Shown: positions 8,249-16,966 of the stretch, piece after piece
Numbering within the stretch: the first letter of the stretch is position 1
Layout of the letters: each line of letters begins with the position of its first letter
Assembly: GCA_025456425.1 (NCBI GenBank)
Contig: JALOKP010000044.1
Coordinates: forward strand, 1 to 34,582
Source: Acidobacteriota bacterium
Lineage (GTDB): Bacteria; Acidobacteriota; Polarisedimenticolia; J045
Direction: 5' to 3'
Length of the DNA stretch: 34,582 nt
Notes under the pieces: generated by a model
What the model was told of the DNA's origin: nothing
The model's database searches: none
The model's input: the letters and a program-made list of their open reading frames with translations, nothing else
Position numbers and translations under genes: made by a program

Positions 8249-9087
8249 GGCGCTCCTGCTGCGCCCGGGTTCCCCCCCGTGCGCTGGCGCAACGCCAGCC
8301 AGAGGCCGGCCGCGACCGGGAAGACGACGAGCGAGACGAGCTGCCCCGACGACAGCAGGCCGCCGAGCCAGAGGCCGCGCGCCCCGTCGCCGCGGAAGAA
8401 CTCGACCAGCGCCCGGCCCACGCTGTAGCAGGTCAGGTAGGCCAGCATGACCTCGCCCGGGAAGCGCTGGTGCCGGCGCACCCAGAGCAGGACCGGCAGC
8501 ACGACCGCCAGGTTCCAGGCCGACTCGTACAGCGGCGCGGGGTGGAGCGGCACGCCGAGCGGCACGCCGGTCCGCTCGTGGCCCTCCGCGGAGTGGTAGA
8601 CGACGCCCCACGGCAGGTCGCAGGCCGCGCCGTAGCAGCACCCCGCGAGCAGGCAGCCGATGCGGCCGATCGCCTGCACCAGCGGGATCGGCAGCGCCGC
8701 GCAGTCGAGCACGGTCGCAACCGGCAGCTTCCAGCGCAGGCAGAGCAGGATCAGCGTGCCGATCCCGGCCAGCACCGCGGCCCAGACCACCCCGCCGGCT
8801 CGCAGGAAGTCGGCCGTCAGCATCCGCGACGGGTCGCCGAGGTAGTAGCCCGGCTCGACCAGCACGAGCCCCAGCTTGCCGCCCGCCAGCGCGGCGACGA
8901 TCGACCAGAACAGCACCGCGGCGGCCGAGTCCTGGTCCAGTCCGTGCCGGCGCGCCTCGCGGTGGTACCAGATCCAGCCGCAGAGCGTTCCGATCGCGAG
9001 CATCAGCCCGTAGGAGGGGAGCGCCAACCGCAGCGGTCCGAACAGCGGCAACGAGACGGTGCTGAAGTCAATCAGAAACGGGTGCAA
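8245..9087 (-). CDS. lgt: prolipoprotein diacylglyceryl transferase
   Basis: An inner-membrane enzyme that transfers diacylglycerol from phosphatidylglycerol to the lipobox cysteine of prolipoproteins. The 280-residue protein has about seven hydrophobic segments. Family marks are SYGLMLAIG near the N-terminus, GGVVWAAVLAG, the signature QAIGRIGCLLAGCCYG, and HPAPLYES followed by VGRALVEFFRGD. The ATG at 9087 lies 20 bases inside the end of lspA, and its stop overlaps rluD. The pairing of lspA with lgt places two sequential lipoprotein-maturation steps in one transcript. Confidence 0.95.
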   Translation of the reverse strand: MHPFLIDFSTVSLPLFGPLRLALPSYGLMLAIGTLCGWIWYHREARRHGLDQDSAAAVLFWSIVAALAGGKLGLVLVEPGYYLGDPSRMLTADFLRAGGVVWAAVLAGIGTLILLCLRWKLPVATVLDCAALPIPLVQAIGRIGCLLAGCCYGAACDLPWGVVYHSAEGHERTGVPLGVPLHPAPLYESAWNLAVVLPVLLWVRRHQRFPGEVMLAYLTCYSVGRALVEFFRGDGARGLWLGGLLSSGQLVSLVVFPVAAGLWLALRQRTGGNPGAAGAP

Positions 9088-9613
9088 TGTCGTCCTTCTT
9101 CTCCGCGCCGGGGCGGCGGAAGAGGATCTCGCCGGCCAGCAGCACGGCGCCGACCGTCAGCCCCATGTCGGCGACGTTGAAGGTCGGGAAGCGGTTGGTG
9201 CCGAAGATCGAGATCAGGCGGTCGGAGAGCGGCGGAGCCGACCAGTAGAAGTCGATGAAGTCGATCACGTGCCCATAGAACAGCCGGTCGAGCACGTTCC
9301 CGATCGCACCGCCGAGGATCAGGGACAGCGCCAGCCGGCCCCAGCGCTCGCCGGGGTCCTGGTGCCGGATCAGGTAGACGATCCCGAGGATCGCGAGCGC
9401 CGGCAGGGCGGTCAGCAGGACCGTGCGCCACGGGTCGCCGAGCTCGCCGAACAGTCCGAACAGCGCCCCCGTGTTGTGGGAGAGCGCGAAGCGGAAGAAG
9501 CCCGGGATGATCGAGACCGGGACCTGCCAGTGGGCGCTGGCCCAGAGCTTGGTCGCCTGGTCGAGCAGGACGACGAGGCCGGCGAGGGCGAAATCTCGCG
9601 TGCGCGGAGACAC
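9068..9613 (-). CDS. lspA: lipoprotein signal peptidase (signal peptidase II)
   Basis: An integral-membrane aspartyl protease that removes the signal peptide from lipidated prolipoproteins. The 181 residues show four hydrophobic segments. Family motifs are LDQATKLWA, HNTGALFGLF, GGAIGNVLDRL followed by VIDFIDFYW, and FPTFNVADM, which carries a catalytic Asp. The start is GTG 9613, with GGGAGGGAG seven bases upstream. It is first in a leftward run of at least five genes. The region toward ileS (9614-9750) holds no gene; I see only a weak TATCCT-like -10 on the minus strand with no matching -35. Confidence 0.94.
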   Translation of the reverse strand: MSPRTRDFALAGLVVLLDQATKLWASAHWQVPVSIIPGFFRFALSHNTGALFGLFGELGDPWRTVLLTALPALAILGIVYLIRHQDPGERWGRLALSLILGGAIGNVLDRLFYGHVIDFIDFYWSAPPLSDRLISIFGTNRFPTFNVADMGLTVGAVLLAGEILFRRPGAEKKDDIAPVSD

Positions 9614-9750
9614 CGGGCGACTCCCTCCCGCCGGGCGCGGCGGGCGCCCGGGGCGCAGAAGGATAGCCCGTCTCGCGTGCCCCGGCCCGTCGCGGCGTGG
9701 CAGAATACCGCGTTTGGCCCGACCCCCGACCGCCACGGAGCCCATCCTCG

Positions 9751-12700
9751 ATGCCCTACCAGCGCCCGCGCGGGGACTTCCGCTTCGCCGAAGCCGAGCG
9801 GGAGATCCTCCAGTTCTGGAAAGACGCCGCGGTCTTCGAGCGCCAGCTCGCCGAGCGCGCCGGCGGCCCGACCTTCGTATTCTACGAGGGGCCGCCGACC
9901 GCCAACGGCCTGCCCCACAACGGGCACGTCCTGACCCGCGTCGTCAAGGACCTCTTCCCGCGCTACAAGGCGATGCGCGGCTACCACGTGCCGCGCAAGG
10001 CGGGCTGGGACACGCACGGCCTGCCGGTCGAGGTCGAGGTCGAGAAGGAACTGGGGATCCACGGCAAGGCCGAGATCGAGCGCTACGGGATCGAGCCCTT
10101 CACCCGGCGCTGCATCGAGTCGGTCTTCCGCTACACCGAGGAGTGGGAGCGGCTGACCGAGCGGATCGGCTTCTGGATCGACATGCCGTCGGCCTACGTC
10201 ACCTTCCACCGGTCCTACGTCGAGTCGGTCTGGTGGGCGCTGTCCGAGCTGTTCCGCAAGGGGCTGCTCTACCGCGGCCACAAGGTCGTCTGGTGGTGGC
10301 CGCAGGGCGGGACGGCGCTCTCCTCGGCCGAGGTCGGCCTGGGCTACAAGACCGTCGACGACCCGGAGCTGATCGCACGCTTCGCCAGCCGGACGCGTCC
10401 CGGCGTCTCCTACCTGGCCTGGACCACGACGCCGTGGACGCTCCCGTCCAACGCCGCGCTCGCGGTGCGCCCCGACCTGCACTACGTGCTGGCGCGGGTG
10501 GCGCGCGAAGGGCAGCCCGAGGAGCTGGTGATCCTGGCCGAGGCGCTCGCGCCGGAGGTGCTGGGGGAGGCGGGGGTCGAGGTGCTCGAGCGCTTCCTCG
10601 GCGAGGCGCTGGTCGGTGAGTCGTACGAGCCGCTGTTCCGCTACGCCACGCCGGAAGGGGGGCGGGCCTGGCAGATCATCCCGGCCGACTTCGTCGGCTC
10701 CGACACCGGGACCGGGATCGTCCACACCGCGCCGGCCTTCGGCGAGGACGACTTCCGGATCTGTCGCGAGCAGGGGATGGGGTTCCTCCAGCTGCTCGGG
10801 ACCGACGGCCGCTTTCCGGAGGCCGTGACCGACTTCGCGGGCCGTTTCTGCAAGGAGGCCGACCGCGACATCGTGCGCCACCTGCGCGCGCGCGGCCTGG
10901 TCTTCAAGGAAGGGACGGTCCGCCACGAGTACCCCTTCTGCTGGCGGGCCTCGGACGAGCCGCTGATCCAGTTCGCCCGGCCGGCCTGGTTCATCCGCAC
11001 GACCGAGCGGATCGACGACGCGATCGCCAACAACCAGCAGGTCTTCTGGCTGCCCGAGCACATCAAGGACGGGCGCTTCGGCGACTTCCTCGCCAACAAC
11101 GTCGATTGGGCGCTGTCGCGCGAGCGGTGGTGGGGCACGCCGCTGCCGATCTGGCAGTGCGAGGCCTGCGGCGCGCTCGAGGCGCTGGACAAGCTCGACC
11201 GCGCGCTCGAGCGCAACCCCGCGTGCCTCTCCGACTGGGCCGCCGCCTGCGCGAAGGACCCGAACCTGCCCGAGCACCTCGTCGTCCACAAGCCGTGGGT
11301 CGACAAGGTGACCTTCCCCTGCGCCGGCTGCGGTGCGACGATGCGCCGCGTGCCCGAGGTGATCGACTGCTGGTTCGACTCGGGCTGCATGCCGTTCGCA
11401 CAGTGGGGCTTCCCGCACCAGGGGCTCGAGGCGTTCCGCGAGGCCTTCCCGGCCGACTTCATCTCGGAGGCGATCGACCAGACCCGCGGCTGGTTCTACT
11501 CGATGCTGATGGTCTCCACGCTGGTCTTCGACGAGGAAACGCAGCGGCGCTTCGGGGTCGCCCCGCCGCGCGGCTACCCGCACCCCTACAAGGCCTGCAT
11601 CGTGCTCGGCCACGTCGGCGACGCCGACGGCAAGAAGGAGTCGAAGAGCTCGGGCAACTACACCCCGCCCGACCTCGTGCTGGAGGGGAGCTTCAGGCTG
11701 CGCGCGGCCCCCGAGGGGCGGCTCGCCACCCCGCCGCCGCCCGACGCGGTCGTGCTGCTGCCGGCGCAGGTCAAGACGCTCGGCCTGCCCGAGGGGGCGC
11801 GGGTGCGGGTCCACAACGCGAGGCAGCCGGAGCGGGCCTTCGAGGCCCGGCTGCTCCCCGGCCCGGCCGGCAAGGAGTCGATCGTGCTCGGCTCGGCCGT
11901 GCGCGCCACGCTCGGCGTCGAGCCCGACGATCCGGTGCTGATCGACGTGCTGGACGACCCGCCGGGGGCCGACGCCTTCCGCTGGTTCTTCTTCGCCTCC
12001 GGCCCGACCTGGAGCAACTCGCGCAACTCGCTACGCCGCGATCGACGGTTTCGACCCGGCGGAGGGGCTCCCGGCGGAGGGCGGGCGGCTGCCCGACCGG
12101 CGGCGCGGGACGGGCTACCGGCCGGTCGCCGAGCGGTCCCAGCTCGACCGCTGGATCCTCTCGGAGACCGCGCTGACCGCGCGCCGCGTGACCGAGGCGC
12201 TCGACGGCTACCGCGTCTACGAGGCCGCGACCGCGCTGCGCGAGTTCGTCGACGCGCTCTCCAACTGGTACGTGCGGCGCGGCCGCGACCGCTTCTGGGC
12301 GACCGGCTTCTCGCAGGACAAGCGGGAGGCCTTCTGGACGCTGTGGGAGGTGCTGGTCGACCTGGCGCGGCTGGCGGCGCCGTTCGTCCCGTTCTTCGCC
12401 GAGCACACCTGGCGCACGCTGGTCGGCGGCGCGTGGCCCGGGGCGCAGCCCGACAGCGTGCACCTCGCCGACTGGCCCGAGCTTCCGGAGAACTGGATCG
12501 ACCGGCCGCTCTCGCGCTCGATGTCGCTGGCCCGCGAGGTCGTCTCGCTGGGCCTCTCGGCGCGCGCCAACCAGAAGCTGCGGGTCCGCCAGCCGCTGGC
12601 CACGGCGCGGATCTTCCTGGCCGATCACGCCGACGACGCGGCGCTGGCCGCGCTGGCGCCGATCGTCGCCGACGAGCTGAACGTCAAGCAGGTGATCGTC

Positions 12701-13258
12701 GGCGGCGACGCCGAGGCCTTCGTGCACTGGAAGATGCAGCCCAACTTCCGGCTGATCGGGCCGCGGGTCGGCGCGCTGGTGCCGGGCGTGAAGCGGGCGC
12801 TGGCCGCGGCCGACGTGGCGGCGCTGCGCCGGCAGCTCGACGCCGAGGGCACGATCCGGATCGCCGTCGACGGGCAGGAGGTGACGCTGGGGCCGGAGGA
12901 GGTCGCGATCTCGCTGACCGCGCGCGAGCACTACGCCGCGGCCTCGTCGGCGCGCGCCGTCGTCGTGCTCGAGACCGACCTGGACGACGGGCTGATCGCC
13001 GAAGGGCTGGCCCGCGAGTTGATCAACCGCGTGCAGGGGCTGCGCAAGGAGCTGGACCTCGACTACGCCGACCGGATCGAGGTGACGGTCGAGGCCGCGG
13101 GGCGGCTGGCGGCGGCGATCGAGCAGCACCGCGAGCTGATCGCCGGCGAGACGCTGGCGGCCGGACTGGTGGTCGGGCCACCGCGCCCGGGCGCGGCGGT
13201 CAAGGAGACCGAGCTGGAAGGAGAGGTGGTCCGGATCGGGGTCGCGAGGACGGCGTGA
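9751..13258 (+). CDS. ileS: isoleucyl-tRNA synthetase, type 2, disrupted by internal deletion/frameshift near 12031
   Basis: A class I synthetase charging tRNA-Ile. Frame one runs from ATG 9751 with HNGH (56-59) as the HIGH motif, GWDTHGLPVEVEVEKELGI, an editing domain (LAWTTTPWTLPSNAAL, GTGIVHTAPAFGEDD), WFDSGCMPFAQWG and KESKS (629-633) in place of KMSKS. About 90 extra residues (about 645-737) precede GADAFRWFFF. After WSNSRNSL the correct frame changes at about 12031 and resumes as YAAIDGFDP through LDRWILSET, FVDALSNWYVRRGRDRFW, to TGA 13258. Relatives have about 25 residues between these parts that are missing here. As written the product would be non-functional. The first frame stays open and runs into the next gene. 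Confidence 0.88.
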
Positions 13259-14391
13259 GCAGCCGGATCTACCTCGACCACAACGCGACCGCGCCGCCGG
13301 CGCCCGGGATCGCCGAACTGCTGGGGCGGCTCTGGGCCGAGGGCTGGGGCAATCCGTCGTCGGCCCACGCCGAGGGGCGGCGGGCCCGCGCGCTGCTCGA
13401 GGCGGCGCGCGCGCAGGTCGCGGCCGCCGCGGGAGCGGCGCCGGACGAGGTCGTCTTCTGCTCGGGCGGCAGCGAGGCCGACGCGCTGGCGTTGCGCGGG
13501 CTGGCCGAGGCGGGGGACATCGACGCCCTGGTGGTCGGCGCGCTGGAGCACCCCGCGGTCTCCGCCACCGCGCGCCGGCTGGCCGGCGAGCGGGGCCTGC
13601 CGCTGGCGGTCGTGCCCGCGACGCGCGACGGCGTGATCGAGCCGGAGGCGGTGGCGGCGGCGCTGGCCGGGACCCGCCGCGCGCTGGTCGCGGTGATGCT
13701 CGCGCAGAACGAGATCGGCACGCTCAACGACGCCGCCGCGGTGGCGCGCGCCGCGCACGCCCGCGGTGCGCTCGTGCTGGTCGACGCGGTCCAGGCCTTC
13801 GGCAAGGTGCCGCTCGACTTCCGCGCCCTGGGGGCCGACCTGCTGGCGCTGTCGTCCCACAAGATCGGCGGGCCGCCGGGGGTGGGCGCGCTGCTGGTGC
13901 GCGACGGGTTGGCCCCGCGACCGTTCTGCGCCGGGGGCGGGCAGGAGGCGGACCGCCGGCCCGGGACGGAGGCGTTGCCGCTGGCGGTCGCCTTCGGGGC
14001 GGCGGCCCAGGCGGTCCCGGTGCGTCTCGCCGCGGCGCCGGCCGTCGCGGCACGGCGCGACCGGTTCGAGGCCGAGGTGCTGCGCCGGGTCCCCGGGACG
14101 CGCGTCGCCGGCGCGGACGCCCCGCGGCTGCCGAATACGGCGGCACTGGTCTTCGAAGCGCGCGACGGGCGCGGGCTGACCGCGGCCTGCGACGCGCGCG
14201 GGCTCGCGGTTTCCGCCGGGTCGGCCTGCCACGCGGGCCAGGCCGGGCCGTCGGCGGTGATGCAGGCGCTGGGGTACGAGCCCGCGTGGCAGGGCGGGCT
14301 GGTCCGGGTCAGCCTCGGGCCCGCGACGACGGACGAAGACCTGGCGCGGGCCGCCGCCATCCTGGTCGACGCCGTCCGGGAGGCCGCGTGA
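13255..14391 (+). CDS. cysteine desulfurase (NifS/IscS family, PLP-dependent)
   Basis: Removes sulfur from cysteine for Fe-S clusters and other thio-cofactors. The 378-residue class V aminotransferase fold begins YLDHNATAPP and has WGNPSSAHAEGRRAR, the aminotransferase motif FCSGGSEADALAL, EHPAV, LVDAVQAFGK, the PLP lysine Lys203 in SSHKIGGPPGVG, and persulfide Cys325 in SAGSACHAG. It starts at GTG 13255, overlapping the ileS stop as GTGA. The reading frame is the same as the 5' frame of ileS, so a fused call is likely in automatic annotation. No IscU, IscA or MnmA neighbour is present, so the sulfur acceptor is unknown. Confidence 0.93.
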   Translation: MSSRIYLDHNATAPPAPGIAELLGRLWAEGWGNPSSAHAEGRRARALLEAARAQVAAAAGAAPDEVVFCSGGSEADALALRGLAEAGDIDALVVGALEHPAVSATARRLAGERGLPLAVVPATRDGVIEPEAVAAALAGTRRALVAVMLAQNEIGTLNDAAAVARAAHARGALVLVDAVQAFGKVPLDFRALGADLLALSSHKIGGPPGVGALLVRDGLAPRPFCAGGGQEADRRPGTEALPLAVAFGAAAQAVPVRLAAAPAVAARRDRFEAEVLRRVPGTRVAGADAPRLPNTAALVFEARDGRGLTAACDARGLAVSAGSACHAGQAGPSAVMQALGYEPAWQGGLVRVSLGPATTDEDLARAAAILVDAVREAA

Positions 14392-14756
14392 CCTTCTCCT
14401 TCCTGAAGCGCCCGGAAGCGCCGGCCTACAGCCAGGTCGGACGCGGCGCGTCGTGGACCGGCCGGCTCGCGGGGTCGGGGATGCTGATCGTGCTCGGCGA
14501 GGCGGCGACCGAGCTGGCGCTCGGCGGCGAGGTGATCGTCGGGCCGGCCGGGCGGCTCACGGCGACGGCCGCCCGCTGCGGCGCGCTGCGGGTCGAGGGG
14601 CGGGCGAGCGGCGCCTTCTGCGTGGACGGGCCGGTCGCGGTCGCCCCCGGCGGAAGGCTGTCCGGGTCGGTCTCGGCGCGCCGCTTCGACGCCGCGCGGG
14701 CGGCACACCTGGACGGCCGGCTGGAAGTCGGTGTCACCAAACCGGACACACCCTGA
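14388..14756 (+). CDS. bactofilin-like polymer-forming protein
   Basis: A small (122-residue) protein resembling bactofilins (DUF583), which polymerise into cytoskeletal filaments. The core has the repeating short beta-strand pattern of the right-handed beta-helix: VLGEAATELALGGEVIVGPAG, LRVEGRASGAFCVDGPVAVAPGG and LSGSVSA. The N-terminal tail (FSFLKRPEAPAYS) is short and charged, as is usual. It is at the small end for bactofilins. It starts at GTG 14388, overlapping the desulfurase stop as GTGA, so it is translationally coupled to it. Bactofilin genes often sit by M23 peptidases; here an EnvC-like M23 gene is 8 kb away. A different beta-helix protein remains possible. Confidence 0.7.
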   Translation: MTFSFLKRPEAPAYSQVGRGASWTGRLAGSGMLIVLGEAATELALGGEVIVGPAGRLTATAARCGALRVEGRASGAFCVDGPVAVAPGGRLSGSVSARRFDAARAAHLDGRLEVGVTKPDTP

Positions 14757-14855
14757 GCAGGTCCGATCCACCCGCGGCTCAAGTTCCGACCCTCTCGACC
14801 GAAGCGTTCTCCGAGACCTGCGGGGCGGGACGGAGTGTCTCCGGGCGGAGGGTGG

Positions 14856-15902
<1,047 letters not shown>

Positions 15903-15905
15903 GAT

Positions 15906-15921
15906 CGGGGACCGCTCCCCG
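15906..15921 (+). terminator. hairpin just after the sigma-54 activator
   Basis: CGGGGA, a four-base loop CCGC, and TCCCCG form a perfect six-pair stem three bases after the stop codon. Only TT follows, so it is a weak intrinsic terminator at best and might work with Rho. Confidence 0.35.
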
Positions 15922-15954
15922 TTCGGCGAAGAGGACCGCGGCCCCGGTCTCCCG

Positions 15955-15983
15955 TTGCGACGCGGCGGGGGGCGCGCTAAAGT
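15955..15983 (+). promoter_or_regulatory. sigma-70-type promoter for tRNA-Gly
   Basis: TTGCGA (15955-15960) and TAAAGT (15978-15983) are spaced 17 bases apart and each match four of six consensus positions. Transcription would begin about seven bases before the mature tRNA 5' end, between the -10 and 15998, which fits a tRNA promoter. Confidence 0.5.
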
Positions 15984-15997
15984 CCGCACTTGTCCGA

Positions 15998-16073
15998 GCG
16001 GGCGTAGCTCAGTCGGTAGAGCATCAGCTTCCCAAGCTGAGGGTCGCGAGTTCAAGCCTCGTCGCCCGCTCCA
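15998..16073 (+). tRNA. tRNA-Gly (anticodon CCC), CCA encoded
   Basis: The cloverleaf is complete over 76 bases. The acceptor stem GCGGGCG pairs with CGCCCGC. The D arm is GCTC/GAGC. The anticodon stem TCAGC/GCTGA encloses loop TTCCCAA with anticodon CCC at 16031-16033, reading GGG glycine codons. The T arm is GCGAG-TTCAAGC-CTCGT with one G-T pair. The discriminator is T, followed by an encoded CCA. It stands alone, not in an array, and no T-rich terminator is obvious after it. Confidence 0.95.
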
Positions 16074-16133
16074 TTTCCCCCTCCCGGGATAGCCCCTCGC
16101 CGGTCCGCTTCCACACGCGGCCCCAGGACCGCA

Positions 16134-16162
16134 TTGTTCCCCCCCTCCGAGGGTGGTACATT
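16134..16162 (+). promoter_or_regulatory. possible promoter for the receiver-PilZ / histidine kinase operon
   Basis: TTGTTC (16134-16139) and TACATT (16157-16162) are separated by 17 bases. A start near 16169 would give a leader of roughly 95 bases before the ATG at 16265. The -10 region GGTACATT recurs upstream of the gene at 20094. Visual prediction only. Confidence 0.4.
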
Positions 16163-16264
16163 CCGGACCGGAAGCGGGGCGATCGGCGGAAAGGCTTGCC
16201 GCGCGCGGCTTTTCGCGGGCTTTCCAAGCCGTTCGACCCGTTCGGTCAAGGCTCCGGGGGATCG

Positions 16265-16966
16265 ATGACACGCGTCCTGATCGTCGACGACGTGCGGCTC
16301 CTGGCGGAGATCCAGGCGACCCCGCTCGGCCGGGCGTCGGTCGAGACCTCGCTGCTGCGCGCCGGCGACGACCCCGTGGCCGCGGCGCGGGCATCGTGCC
16401 CCGATCTCGTCGTGCTCGAGGAAGGGGAGTGCTACCCGGAGGCCTTCGAGGCCTGTCGGCGCCTCGGCGACGACCCCGACACCGCCGCGATCCCGGTGCT
16501 CTACATCGGGCTCTCGCTGCACCGCGAGCGCTGCGCGGCGCGCGGGGTGTCCGAGTTCCTGGCGCGGCCGGCGACCCACCGCGACCTGGACCAGGCGGTG
16601 CGGCGGCTGCTCCGCGGAAGCGCGCGGCGCGGCACGCGCCGGGTGGTCGACGTCCCCTGCGCGTTCGAGCAGGACGGCACGCGAATCCCCGCTCGCTGCC
16701 TCGAACTATCGCTCGACGGGGCGTTCGTGCGGCTGGAAGCTGAACCCGCCGCGACGCCGGGTCGCCTGCTCCTGTCGAACGGCGCGCGACCGATCGAAGT
16801 CCCGGCCGAGGTCGTCCGCGCCGGGGAGGGGCGCGACGGACCCGGCTGGGGGTTGCGCTTCCTGCCGTTCGACATCGAAACCACAGCGCAACTGGCGCGC
16901 TTCGTCCGCTCGGCCGCGGAGCGACGCGGGCAGGCGGTCGACGCGGCGACTCCGGACGCGCCGTGA
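16265..16966 (+). CDS. degenerate receiver domain fused to PilZ domain
   Basis: A 233-residue two-domain protein. Residues 1-115 look like a response-regulator receiver (LIVDDV at the start), but the phospho-acceptor position is Glu52 (VVLEEGE) and the conserved Lys is Arg101 (LARPAT), so it probably cannot be phosphorylated normally. Residues from about 119 form a PilZ c-di-GMP-binding domain with the RxxxR motif in RRGTRRVVDVP and ELSLDGAF in the place of D/NxSxxG. A role as a c-di-GMP effector controlled by something other than phosphorylation is inference. The ATG at 16265 follows GGGGGATCG. Its stop overlaps the start of the histidine kinase gene as GTGA. Confidence 0.82.
   Translation: MTRVLIVDDVRLLAEIQATPLGRASVETSLLRAGDDPVAAARASCPDLVVLEEGECYPEAFEACRRLGDDPDTAAIPVLYIGLSLHRERCAARGVSEFLARPATHRDLDQAVRRLLRGSARRGTRRVVDVPCAFEQDGTRIPARCLELSLDGAFVRLEAEPAATPGRLLLSNGARPIEVPAEVVRAGEGRDGPGWGLRFLPFDIETTAQLARFVRSAAERRGQAVDAATPDAP

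Noticed and set aside
9412-11814. An 800-codon minus-strand frame antisense to ileS
   Set aside because: Composition is typical of antisense high-GC sequence, and the plus strand has clear IleS motifs.
14757-14821. Inverted GCAGGTC...GACCTGC around the gap before the sigma-54 activator
   Set aside because: The arms are seven bases and 51 bases apart, too far for a hairpin and easily chance in GC-rich DNA.
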